Shown here: positions 33,601-44,245 of the stretch, piece after piece
How positions within the stretch are numbered: position 1 is the stretch's first letter
Layout: every line of letters begins with the position of its first letter
NCBI GenBank assembly: GCA_033239125.1
Contig: BSWB01000001.1
Coordinates: 384,501 to 448,500 of the forward strand
Direction of reading: 5' to 3'
From: Fagopyrum homotropicum
Lineage: Eukaryota; Streptophyta; Magnoliopsida; Caryophyllales; Polygonaceae
DNA: 64,000 bases
Translations under genes and position numbers: made by a program
The notes under the pieces: generated by a model
The model's database searches: none
Told to the model about the DNA's origin: nothing
What the model saw: the letters and a program-made list of their open reading frames with translations, nothing else

Positions 33601-35862
33601 ATTTATACCACTTTTCACTTAACCACCTCTTATAAAAACAATTTCACTAAACCACCTTTATATCTATTCCGTTAACAAATAACCATCAAAATGCCTTTCT
33701 GTTAAAAATTTCATTCGTAGGGCCCACCGAGAGTAATTAATTGAGTTTAACAGTAGATTAAAAATACCATTCAAATCTACCATGGCTTCTTTTTCACCCA
33801 CTCCCTCCTAATTATTCGCTTCTTCTTTGACTGGCCTCACAAAAGAAAAACCCACTTCCATTAATGGAGCTTTTCAAGCACCCATCTCTCCCACTACCCA
33901 GAAGAACACACCTCCCATCACCCCTCGCCCCCAAACCACCGGTCGCATTTGATTTAAATACTTTTGAGTCTGTTCTCGTATCCATTTATAGCCTCTCCAA
34001 AATCGCAGATCGAGAAGTCCAAATCTCCGGCAACTTTGCTCCAGTGCCGGAACACCCCGTTGCCCATCATCTTCATGTCTCCGGAGAGATCCAAGAGTGT
34101 ATCCTGGTGTGTACGCCCGTAATGGAATCAACCCTCTTCACAAATCTCTCTCCGGCCACCACTTGTTCGACGGAGATGGCATGCCTCATACTGTCAAATT
34201 TCATTCCGAGTCTCTGACGGCACTGCTTCCTACTCCTACAGGTTCACTAAACCAACCGACTCCGACAAGAGAGGGAACTCGGTCATCTTGGATTCCTCAA
34301 GGCCATTGGGGAACTCCATGGTCACTCAGAAACACTCGTCTCTTCATGTTCCTTTCTCGTGAGCTCTTTGGCCTTCTTGACTCTTATAAGGGGATCGGAG
34401 TTGCAAATGCCGGAGCTGTCTACTTTAATGGCCGTTTACTCGCTATTTTTAAGGTTGATCTCCCTTACCAAGTGAAAATCACTCCTCTGGCGATTTAAAA
34501 ATTGAGAGGAGGTGTGATTTCAAAGGAAGCTTAATTCCAACATGATTGACCACCTTAAGGTTGACCCTGCTTCTAGTGAGTTCTTTGCTCTAAGTTATGA
34601 TGTTGTAAAGAATCCATCTTTAAAGTACTTTAATTTCTCAAAAACAGGGGATAAGTTTCGTGAGTTAAATTCCTCAAAAACAGGGGATAAGTTTCCTGAG
34701 TAAATTCCTCAAAAACATTAAATTTTCCTAAATGAGCCTACAATGATCCACAATTTTGCTATTACTAAGAATTTTGAAGTGATCCCAAATATTGATTTCG
34801 TGTTTAAGTTTCAAGAGATGATCAAAAGAGGATCCCCTGTTGTGTACAGTAAAAGCAAGGTTTCAAGTTTGTAGTGATGCACATAAACCAAGGGTTTTTG
34901 TCAATCAAAGCAAAAAGTATGATATATTTAACTACTAAAGTATACCTTTTTTAATTTAGTGTAAAATTCAAATAATTACTATCAGTGGGTCCCACGGATG
35001 GAATTTTTAACAGAATGGTATTTTGATGGCTTTTTGTTAACGGAATAGATATATGGGTGGTTAATTGAAATTTTTTTAATAAGAGGTGGTTATGTGAAAA
35101 GTGGTGAAAATAAGAGGTGGTTTTATGTAATTTACTCTTTTTTTAATTGTCGATTACCTGTAGGGTTGTTATATGAGCCGAACGAACAGGGTCTTAGAAT
35201 GCTCAAGCTCGAGTTGTTTATAACCGAGACGAGTCCAATACGAACTTTTGACGTGACGAGTCCGAGTAGCTGCTCAAACTCGACTCGTTTATAAACAAAC
35301 CGAACTTTTTACGAGCCAAACAAAAACCGAGTCCGAAAAGTTTGTCCAGTATATCAAACTCTAATTACCTATACGTATTATAAATTTATAATCTACAAAC
35401 GGTAAAAGTTATAGGTTGAAAATCTGACCAGCTATTAATCACAACATCATCCTGAGCCATAACCACGTACGGTCCAAATGACCCACTTTTCTCATCTCCG
35501 ACGAAGTACCAGGCCACCGGCGCTAGACCATAAACTCGGCATCCACGGGCGTCAACGGAGCACGTGACCACCTCAAACGCCGCAAGCAGTCGGAGCATCC
35601 GATCCACTTTATGCGCAGCATTCTCTTTGTTTGACGTCGGAAGCTGATCGGCGATCTCATCCGCAGAGATCGGACGGCCAGATACCTCGGCACCGGCGAC
35701 AATCTCAAGCAGGTCGAGCTCGATCGCCGCCTGCATGACCATCGGAAAAGCGAGCATGTTCGCTATCTGGCCTGCGTATGCGCCAACTTCATCCGAGTCA
35801 TAAGTAGTCAAGGTGCTCCCGTCGCTCATATGATCGCCGCTGCTATGACTCGAAGCCGCCAT
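30604..35862 (-). CDS. Plant type I O-methyltransferase (COMT-like), 370 aa
   Basis: SAM-dependent O-methyltransferase of the caffeic acid/flavonoid class, cytosolic homodimer by family; the substrate cannot be read from sequence. Exons in transcript order: 35862-35429, 31843-31530, 31455-31388, 30900-30604; every junction keeps frame (145 Trp is split between exons 1 and 2). Exon 1 is the dimerisation domain (AGQIANMLAFPMVMQAAIEL, YGLAPVAWYF). Exon 2 gives LKDAILEGGIPFNKAH and the SAM motif LVDVGGGLG (residues about 210-218), then KYPTLTGINFDLPHVID. Exon 3 gives GVEHVRGDMFVSVP. Exon 4 gives the catalytic-His region LILHDWDDKH (His about 276), NGKVIVVEHVLADE and the C-terminus. Length is normal (360-370). 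Intron 1 is 3,585 bp because of a Pack-MULE and a hAT MITE. Intron 3 holds a LINE fragment. A broken last-exon copy lies at 28789. Confidence 0.9.
31000..31335 (+). mobile_element. 5'-truncated LINE (RNase H end) in intron 3 of the O-methyltransferase
   Basis: The plus-strand frame includes VHLKHIFRETKCVAHRLTHL, the conserved end of the RNase H domain of plant L1-type LINEs (HxxREAN-C-AD-LA pattern). It is followed by a stop, a short 3' UTR and an A-rich tail (about 31319-31335). An upstream frame gives DNLCVIKTLQGLW, so at least one frameshift is present. It lies antisense to the host gene. Confidence 0.65.
33575..35137. mobile_element. Pack-MULE (Mutator-like element) carrying captured NCED sequence, 1563 bp
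   Basis: Long terminal inverted repeats of about 164 bp: 33575-33738 and 34974-35137. Both ends read GAGTAAATTACAYAAAACC inward and share TCTATTCCGTTAACAAA. The element is flanked by identical 9-bp target duplications TTTTTTTAA (33566-33574 and 35138-35146), the length diagnostic of Mutator-like elements. It has no transposase. The interior is a decayed fragment of a 9-cis-epoxycarotenoid dioxygenase gene, which makes it a Pack-MULE. It sits in intron 1 of the O-methyltransferase; the captured gene runs opposite to the host transcript. Confidence 0.9.
33781..34875 (+). pseudogene. NCED (9-cis-epoxycarotenoid dioxygenase) pseudogene inside the Pack-MULE
   Basis: Starts with ATGGCTTCTTTTTC at 33781 (MASFSPTPS, typical of NCED N-termini). 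Recognisable blocks in order: ISGNFAPVPEHPVAHHL (about 33.99-34.08 kb), then after a frameshift near 34103 GVYARNGINPLHKSLSGHHL and FDGDGM, then further shifts, GIGVANAGAVYFNGRLLA (34.40 kb), VDLPYQVKITP, a stop, KVDPASSEFFALSYDVVKNP (34.57 kb), then TMIHNFAITKNFEVIP and GSPVVYSKSKVSS ending with TAG at about 34873. A 38-bp internal tandem duplication lies at about 34652-34727. It covers roughly the first two thirds of an NCED, has several frameshifts and stops, and cannot make enzyme. NCED genes are normally intronless, consistent with a genomic capture. Confidence 0.85.
35161..35363. mobile_element. hAT MITE, CGAGC family, copy 3 (203 bp, decayed)
   Basis: Left end TAGGGTTGTTATATGAGCCG, right end CAGTATATCAAACTCTA. 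Flanks are ATTACCTG (35153-35160) and ATTACCTA (35364-35371), a 7/8 target duplication. The interior keeps CTCAAGCTCGAG, GACGAGTCCGAGTAGC and CTCGACTCGTTTATAAAC motifs of the family. It is more diverged than copies at 16202 and 51469, so older. Confidence 0.8.
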
Positions 35863-36189
35863 TATTGTAGTTGTTCACTTGTTCTTTGATAGAGTATTAC
35901 AATGAAAAAAATATGGAAGAGCATCTCTATCCACAGAATCCCTCATCCCCACTTTTAACGTGAACGAAGAAAATACAAAACAACAAACTTTCAAACTTGT
36001 CATTTAAAAAACAAAACTCGTGCCATATGTACTGTATGTTGTTGGGTATATGGTAGCTGTGGACCTTGTGGTTTATGGAAATTTATTTTGATGTTATCCT
36101 TCAAGACTGTTTAGTATTAGATTTTAGGGTTATGTGGCTATTGTTTATGGGATTTTAAAATAAAGGTTTTAACATCGGTTTCTCAAGAT

Positions 36190-36371
36190 TGTTGGAGTTA
36201 ATAAAGTCTCACAACGAGATATGGGAACACTACGAGCTTAGTATATAAGCTTGGTGAGCTACTCCTCCTATTGTCAATTGGTTTTAGGAGGAGTAGCTCA
36301 CCAAACTTATACACTACACTCGTAGTGTCCCTATCTTTTGATGTGAGACCTTATTGTCTCCATCTCCAACA
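36190..36371. mobile_element. Palindromic LTR insertion (foldback) with 5-bp target duplication
   Basis: Left arm 36190-36268 begins TGTTGGAG, contains CACTACGAGCTTAGTATATA and ends GGTGAGCTACTCCTCC. The right arm 36287-36371 is its inverse complement and ends CTCCAACA; the inner 18 bp are perfect and the loop is 18 nt. AAGAT flanks both sides (36185-36189 and 36372-36376). TG..CA ends with a 5-bp duplication are the mark of LTR-retroelement integration. The arm sequence is an LTR of the TRIM/SMART type, present here twice, head to head. Confidence 0.75.
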
Positions 36372-37439
36372 AAGATTATAGTAATTTTTCAATTCTCATT
36401 CCACTCCTACCCTTGTCATTCATTCGAAAAACAAAAACAACAAAAATGTAGGAAGTAGAAGAAAATCAGAAAATCAAAAGAAGCAGAAATTGAAGGAAGC
36501 AGGAGTGATTGGTCGGAGAACACAGTGATCATTGGCTGTTCACAACCCAAAATTTGAAAAATCAAAGAAAGAAGAAAATGAAAGAAGGAAGCAAAAATCA
36601 GAACAAACACCATTACAATCATCGATTTTGTGTTTTTAAACCCACAATTGATCGAATAAGAACTCTATCACAAGAAAATCGAGGAAGGAATCAAGCGACC
36701 ATATATTAGGGCTAAAGAGAAATCGGACGTGTGTTATGGCTGAAGAAATTGATTGAAAAACGGTAATGGAGGCAACGGAAAAAAAAGAAGAAGCAAGCGG
36801 TCATGTATTAGGGCTAGAGAAATTGTCCCGAGTTAGGGTTAAGTTCCTCTGTTTTGATTTCAATTTTGGTCTTTGTAGCATAAGGAAGAAGAGGAAAACA
36901 CTAGTTGATTTAATTTATGTAGGGTAATTTGGCCTTTAATCAAAATAAATACCAATTTCATCCCGCAAAAATATGAGAAAACAATCATTCATAACCACAA
37001 CCGCAACCAAACTTACAAATATATTTTTCACTTATAAATATATTTTTACTAAATACACCCATAATTCAGTAATAGACAATACATTATATTAAATGCATCA
37101 CATTACTCTACAAGTTTATAAGTTGGCAGAAGCATGAAGGAGTCGAGTGATGAGGGATTTAAACGGTCATATATAATTTCAGGTCATCACACTTCTAAAT
37201 ATATATATGTACGTTAGACTCAAGTATATCACAAAAACTCAATAATAGAAAGTTAGTCCACCACCTTTATATACAACTATACAAAATCGGTTATCTAATT
37301 TATCTCATCAAAATCTTATAACAAATATAGAAAATTTACATTTTACATGGTCGTTCATTAAATCATAATATGTGTGACAAAATACATATAATAAGAGTGG
37401 TGATTATATTTTGTAAATATAACAAATATTATAGTGTTT

Positions 37440-37965
37440 TGACCTCTTTACCGTTGGAGCTTGCGGTGGCGGAGTTGGGACTTCTCGATTAACCACCGGT
37501 TATGGTGTTTCTGTCATCGCCGGTAAGGTTTGAATGATTCCGGCGGGTCAAATATGACGTGGGGTCTTCGCATGTCCGAGCGTATATGTGTGTTGGGTTC
37601 GAATGTAGCGCATAAGTTTGACGAGGTTATAGCCTAAAATCAATCGGCAATAGGAAGAGAATCCCACCAACCTTTTACTACTAGACCCGTTAACCCTTTA
37701 ATATCGATTTGAGAACATAAATCCTTCACACGCCCTATCATTGTCCATGTCCACAATTGGAGCCTTATGACCAACAAGCCCAATAAATCGGGACCCGAGA
37801 GTTCAAACTACTTTGTATCATGAAGGATTCCGACGGGTTAAATATAACTTGGGGGTCCATTGCATGTCCGAGCGCATATGCGTGTTGGGCCCGAGTTCAC
37901 CACTTAATTAGGTTTGATGAGGTTCCATACTAAAATTAATTGACAATATAGAAGTAGTCCAAGTT
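37440..37965 (-). mobile_element. Degenerate TRIM-like retroelement with two direct LTR-like repeats
   Basis: Two direct repeats of about 135-145 bp, 37525-37668 and 37826-37965, share GATTCCGRCGGGT, CATGTCCGAGCG, ATATGYGTGTTGGG, GACGAGGTT/GATGAGGTT and AAAATYAATYGRCAATA. On the minus strand they have the order of a TRIM LTR (CAATTRATTTTAG then CGCTCGGACATG). The internal part on the minus strand has a purine-rich AGGGCGTGTGAAGGATT next to the second repeat, as a polypurine tract. The primer site next to the first repeat is decayed. Confidence 0.5.
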
Positions 37966-38060
37966 TTAAAATGGGTCATATTCGTTTCGTTTAGAAAAGA
38001 ACGAGTTCAAGTTGAGCTTTTGACGAGCCAAACGTGAACCGAGCTGTCGTCTCTTATTAC
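37965..38060. mobile_element. hAT MITE, CGAGC family, copy 4 (right part only)
   Basis: GTTTAGAAAAGAACGAGTTC, GAGCTTTTGACGAGCC and GTCTCTTATTACCC match the right half of copies 1 and 2. The left half and target duplication are missing. Confidence 0.6.
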
Positions 38061-38187
38061 CCAGTTGGTGGCTTAGACAAAACTTGGGCTTTTTAGATAA
38101 TTGAATGTGCTGCGCTTTTTGAAATTGATCATTGACTTCCTGTCTAGTATTGTTGTCAAGCCCGTAAATCATGAATAAGATAAACAA

Positions 38188-38240
38188 ATGGACTAGATTT
38201 ATTTCCGTTTCCGTTTCCGGACTTCTAACCAAATGGGGGT
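38188..38240. mobile_element. Solo end of the Tourist-like MITE family
   Basis: GGACTAGATTTATTTCCGTT followed by TTCCGGACTTCTAACCAAAT matches the right ends of the elements at 60231 and 63536. The other end is absent. Confidence 0.55.
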
Positions 38241-38517
38241 AATTCGGATGAAGTAAATAGCGGGTTGGTGAGTTTGGGGATGAAACGAGATGCACATTTG
38301 GGGCTAGAAGAGGACCTTGAAGCATGTAGGAAAATGACTTGGGCGATGGAGCAGCCATGTGGAGTATTGATCCATATGTGTTGGGAGATTCAAGCATGAT
38401 GTTGTAGACAGCGTATGGTTTGTAAATTAGGGTATGTTTAACATCATAGTAAAAAAAATATTTGCTTTAATAAAATATATAATTTAGTTTAGTGTTTAAT
38501 GAAACATTTGGATTGAC

Positions 38518-38703
38518 TAGGGGTCCGTTTGGTGATACCAAGAGATTATTTTGAGGGATGAAAATTTTCAATAATCTACCAATAATCTCAATAATCTCTT
38601 TGTAGTTGGGTACTTTTTTTGGTTCAAAATAACCTTCTAAAATAATCTAGGCACAATAATCTACCAAATAACCTCATTTTTTTGGCACGTCGAACGCACC
38701 CTA
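38518..38703. mobile_element. MITE with TAGGG ends (tentative)
   Basis: Left end TAGGGGTCCGTTTGGTG and right end GTCGAACGCACCCTA are imperfectly inverse-complementary. The interior is rich in AATAATCT/AGATTATT. Flanking 8-mers match at only 5 of 8 positions, so the superfamily is uncertain. Confidence 0.4.
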
Positions 38704-39282
38704 GGTGTGTCAACTGAAATATTTTAACTAAGGAGTGTATTCAATCCATACTTTTAAATATTTTGACGGATTTTTATTATTATCATATAATTTGCAAATT
38801 CTGTGGGATATGCTGATTCTATATAGAGTCAATACAGATTATGTGGAAATTTTATGCGTTGAGGGAAATTTCTATGGAGTTTAGGTATGTATAAAAGTAA
38901 TGAAGAATCCTACAAAATCAATGAAATAATTGATTCTTTTAAAATCTACAAACTTTTAAATACCATAGGAATTTTATGAAAATTTTTAAATCCTAATTAA
39001 ATGCCTAAAGATTTATATGGACTTTTAAAAATCTATATTCAATACCCATAGACTTTTAAACTCCAAAAAATTCCTATAAAATCTTAATTGAATATACCCC
39101 TTAAATCTATTTGAGTTTGGAATTTGGGAATCAACCCCTAATTCTTTATCCGTTGATTTTTGACGGTATAATTGTCAATAATCGATTACATAGAATTGCA
39201 AATGGTCTACTCTCAACTATTAATGAAAATATAATTATGCATCGTCAACAAAATTTCCAACAAAATTTTGGGAAGTGTTTTT

Positions 39283-39555
39283 TCTATTAACTAAAGGGTC
39301 ATAATTTTTAATTTTATAACTTTAACGGGTTACCATACTAACCTTTTTTGAATTATATACTACTAACAAATTTATGGGTCGGGTCGCTGATCTACTGATA
39401 TATGATCGTTGACTTATTAGTATGTGAGTCGTTGACCTACCAGTACGTGGATAGTTGACCTATGATATTCGTAAGTTATATTTTATCAATATAATAAATA
39501 TATGATATTAAATTTTTATTAACAAATACTCGTGCACGACACATGTATAAACTAG
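39283..39555 (+). mobile_element. Possible decayed Helitron
   Basis: The 3' side shows AATACTCGTGCACGACACAT, an imperfect hairpin, then GTATAAACTAG, as in many plant Helitron 3' ends. A TC start with TCTATTAACTAAAGGG at 39283 is plausible. The flanking bases are not the expected A and T, so this is a weak call. Confidence 0.3.
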
Positions 39556-40327
39556 GTAGACTATAAAGGGGTTCACTCTGATTAGTCTGACAATAAATTA
39601 ACATCCGAATTTTACACTTCCAAAAGAAGATAAGAAGTTGTAATATTTGGGAATGTAGCAGTGTGTGGTTTTGCTAAATTGTTCCAAATTGAGGGGGGGA
39701 AAGTGGAATCATTTTGTTTGATTAACCTAAGTTTCGTAGAGTATGGAACCACTCAAAATTTGTGTAACATTGCACCACATCACTACAAACAAAACCCACT
39801 TTAAAAAATCCAAATAAGAGTATCATACGATGACGATCAGGAGCAGCTTATCGGTTTAACATAACTGCAGGTCAAATGTTCGACGATATGCCTCAAAGAG
39901 TCCTTCTACCCTTTTCATTATCTCTGAAAGTTATCACATGCAGCATCTCCATGCTACTTTCCACACATGTCTATAACCCAAGCCTCTGGGTTTCTGACTG
40001 CTGGACACGTGGAGATTTTATGGAAGAGGAGAACACATGTTGTCTTGTGGAGATGACAGAGAAGCTCTAACCTTTGCAATGGATGAATGGAAACTACACG
40101 TGGCAGCTTTAGTTACTTTGCTCGGCAATTTCCTCTACTACTGGTATTGTCTGTTCTTCAACTCTTTTTAAGTAGAGCCAAAGAGTTCATGAGTTAAGCT
40201 TTATATCCTTTTCAAAGCTTATGTGATACTCTGTTTACGCTGTAAAGATTCTGCTCTTCTTTCTTCTCTAGAGTTTTAAGATCTTCTCTTCTCAAAACTT
40301 GTGAAGACGACGAGAATCTCTTTCAAA

Positions 40328-43300
40328 ATGAAGGTATTTCTCTGATTTGTGTGTGGCTTTCTTGCATGTTCGATGTCAAAATGATGAGACGCATAGAATT
40401 TGATTTATGTGCACATCAAACCTTCTGTTTTGGCTTGTGTTTGCATTCTTCCAAGTGAAATCTCCTGCTTAAAGCTTATTTCATCTGACTATTTGCATGT
40501 CCTATCTCAAAATGATGAGAGGCTTTTAAAGGTGGCAAATTTGGCCATAAACCATACTGTTAGAGCTATTGCAAGTGTTGCATGTGAAGAAGATGAGATA
40601 GAGTGATAGAGGTCTAGTTAATTTGAAACTGTACATAGCTAATAATGGTTCTGGGCATATGAAGAACAATCTATGTATAAAAATTTGGAAAATATGTTGG
40701 TTTACAATATAATTTGACAATATTTTCTGATGCTGTTTGTTTTTGCAAAAGGTTCATGAGAAAAGGTCCCAAGCACATCCAGGAGCTGACCAGGATGACA
40801 AGGTTATAATGACTAGAAAACAGAAAGCTGAGACCAAAACCCATGAAGCTGAGCAATCTCCAAAGAAGCCGAAGCAAGACAACGGTGAGAAGGCAAACGG
40901 CAAATCTGCTGTGGCCACCGAGTTTGAAGAGTTCAGTAAAACGGTGAAAGACCAACTCACTATTGACCAAATGAAGGAGATCATGAAACTCAATGATCAG
41001 GTCTCTGATACCTTAGACACCAACCTAATCCTTACTTGGTAAGCCCAGAAATTCTCCAAAACAATCATCAATTTTTTAACTATTTTGATAATTTTGGTTA
41101 ACACTGTGTTGCAATCTGTGTGTAGCCTAGACGTGCTGTTCTTTGGGCCTCTGGCGAGATGTCCAGTATGTCAAGGGCATCTTGAGTTCAATGGAAGTAA
41201 CTACTCCTGCACAGGATCTTATAGCGAGTGGGCTAGCTGCACCTATAAAACAAGAGTTGCTCCAAGGAAGGAGGAGCAGATTAAGCTGCCGGATTCAGCT
41301 TTGAATTCCCCTGTTTCTGATGTACAATATGTTTCTTAATAGCTCATTTCATCTTAGTTTTTGACATTCTTGAATTGTTTTTTTTTTATGTTTTATGCTC
41401 CTTGACATGACCAGGTCTTGAAAGATCATCAAGACCCTAGTCGCCGTCCGAAACGTGAGCTCGCTCCACCGGAGAAGCCTTTCATGGGCCTGGTGATTTC
41501 TTTGTCTGGCCGTCTTACTCGAACACACGTGAGTAGAGATCTGTGTTTGTAGTGAACTCATGATATTGGATGTCTGCTTAGTGCTAAATTATTCTTGGGT
41601 TTTGCATTTTTAGGGTGACTGGAAAAAAGAGATTGAGAAACATGGAGGGAAAGTTGCAAACTCTGTTGCCGGTAATGCTCGAAATTGTGGAATGATTAGT
41701 GTACACAATAGCACTTGGCTTATGTTAACATTCTCTGTTGGATATTTTTATCAGGGGTAACATGTCTGGTGGTTTCTCACATGGAGAGACACCGGGGTGG
41801 CTCCTCTAAAGTATCTGAAGCAATGTGAGTCATTTTTCTTGTATTGCTTTTTTCATTTAAAGTAAATAATGATCTCTATAACAAGTGTACTCTGTTTTCG
41901 TGTAACAGTGAAAAGAGCATACCAGTGCTTCGAGAGGCATGGCTTAGTGATAGCATCAAGAAACAAGAAGTGCAGCCCATGGATGCTTATGATTGCATCT
42001 CAGATCTCACTACTTATGGCAGAGGAATTCCATTAGATAAACAAGATCCCAATGAAGAGGCATTAGAAACCTTCTCGGCTGAAGTAACACTCCCCTCTTC
42101 CTCAGAGATTTTGATGTAATGCCTTAGAATAAATCTTCTGAACATATTAAGCTTTATGCAGATTAAGCTATATGGGAAGAGAGGAGTTTATAAGGACACA
42201 ATGCTGCAACAACAAGGAGGGAAGATATTTGAGAAAGATGGGATAATTTACAACTGTGCCTTCTCCTTATGTGACCTTGCTCGAGGCCTAAACGAGTGAG
42301 TATTGTTTCATAATGCTTGATGTAGTAGGAAATTTTTTGTGTGATAACAAGCTTATTATTTTTTGCTACAGATTTGCTATCATGGAGCTTATAACTGTCC
42401 CTGAGAAGAATCTTCATCTTTACTACAAGAGAGGCAGGGTTGGTGACGATGCAAGAGCAGAAGAGAGGCTTGAGGAATTTGAGAATGTTGATACAGCTTT
42501 ATCGGAGTTTGTCAGACTCTTTGAAGAGCTGACTGGAAACGAATTCGAGCCATGGGAAAGGGAGAAGAAGATACAGAAGAAGCCAAGGAAGTTCTTTCCA
42601 ATTGACATGGTACTTTCCAATCAAGATTGTTCTTCAGCTTTTTGATAAATTAAGAAAATGCTCAGAAATTAAGTTTTGTGTATGTTCTATTAGGGAGAAG
42701 GATATGATGTGAGATATGGAGGTCTTGGTGTGAGGCAGCTCGGGGCCGCTGCTGGTCATTGCAAACTGGATTCCATGGTTGCAAACTTTGTGAAAGTTCT
42801 TTGCAGTCAAGAGATCTATAGATACTCCATGATGGAGATGGGCATGGACTCTCCTGACTTGCCAATGGGAATGCTCACTGATCTACACTTGAAGAGATGT
42901 AATCTTACTGCTTTCGTTTCAATGCACAGTTGCTTTGTTTTTCACCGAATACTCTAGAGTAATAATTCTTTGATAATAGGTGAAGAGACCCTTCAGCAGT
43001 TTGTGGAAGCCTTGAAGACAAAGCAGGAGTCTGGAGAGGAAGCAGAGGCACTGTGGTCCGAGTTCAGCCAGCGATGGTTCACACTCATGTACTCAACAAG
43101 ACCCTTTATCTTCAAAGACTTTCAAGAACTAGCAGATCATGTAAAAACAAAACTGATCGACTCATTTCATGTGTTCAACCTTTTACAGTTCATTTAAATG
43201 ACCCAGTTGCTTCCTTGTTATTACAGGCTGCTTCTGGTCTGGAGACGATCCGTGATATAGTTGCAGCTTCACATCTTGTTGGAGACATGACGGGCTCTAC

Positions 43301-44245
43301 CTTGGATGATCCGTTGTCTGATCGGTACAACAAATTGGGTTGCTCAATCAAGGTTTTGGACAAAGAATCAGATGACTATAAGATGATATTGAAGTATGTA
43401 GACAAGACATACGAACCGTACAAAGTTGGCGAAGTTGTGAGTATCCTAGACTCAAAGAAAGAAACTCCTTACATTTGTCCCTTTGGTTTAATTTCCTTGT
43501 TTGGTTGATGCAGAGCTACGGAGTCTCGGTTGAGAATGTGTATGCTGTCGAGTCGAAGGCTTGGCCTTCTCTAGATGAGATGAAGAAGCTACCTAACAAG
43601 GTCCTCCTGTGGTGTGGTATGTACTATGTAGCGGTTTACTGTCCATGAAAGATTGCAACTTTCTTTTATCTAATGGTTTGATATTGAAATTTCCCAGGGA
43701 CTCGAAGTTCGAATCTACTAAGGCACCTGCAGAAAGGGTTTCTTCCAGCTATATGTTCACTCCCAGTTCCCGGATACATGGTTATATTTCTACTTTAGTA
43801 TTTACTTGGTATAGCCCCATGCATTCTAAACCGAGTTCTTGATTTGCAGTTCGGAAGGGGAATCATCTGCTCAGACGCAGCTGCGGAAGCAGCAAAGTAC
43901 GGATTCACGGCCGTGGATAGACCTGAAGGGTTCTTAGTGTTGGCTGTTGCCTCCCTAGGAGATGAAATGACCGAAGTCACAAGCCCGCCAGAGGACACCG
44001 AGTCATTGGAGAAGGCGAAGATGGGTGTTATAGGGCTGGGAAGGAAGAAGACTGATGAATCCGAGCATTTCATGTGGAGAGACGACATCAAAGTTCCTTG
44101 CGGTCGCTTGATCCCATCTGAGCACAAAGATAGCGTCCTCGAGTACAATGAGTATGCAGTTTATGATCCAAAACAGACTTGCATTAGGTTCTTGGTAGGG
44201 GTGAAGTATGAAGAGATCGGCGTCGAGTATGATACTGCAGAGTGA
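40328..44245 (+). CDS. PARP3: Poly(ADP-ribose) polymerase family protein PARP3, 811 aa
   Basis: Plant nuclear PARP-family protein, expressed mainly in seeds in Arabidopsis (family knowledge). Fifteen coding exons: 40328-40333, 40752-41038, 41126-41321, 41415-41528, 41614-41671, 41755-41824, 41909-42083, 42162-42295, 42372-42609, 42694-42898, 42980-43140, 43227-43436, 43514-43616, 43698-43780, 43850-44245. Order: basic N-terminus with KKPK; PADR1 zinc region (LFFGPLARCPVCQGHLEF); BRCT (KPFMGLVISLSGRLTRTHGD, GVTCLVVS); WGR (YGKRGVYKDTMLQQQGGKIF); regulatory helices (LGVRQLGAAAGHCKLDSMVA, LPMGMLTDLHLKRCEE); catalytic domain. The H-Y-E triad is changed: H to C in LLWCGTRSSN, Y to I in GRGIICSD, while E remains in YNEYAVYDP. 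This makes polymerase activity doubtful. Exon 1 codes only MK. Length equals Arabidopsis PARP3 (recalled as 814). Confidence 0.95.

Noticed and set aside
37966..38397. 143-aa minus-strand open frame
   Set aside because: It runs across a hAT MITE fragment and a Tourist end; the translation has no domain.
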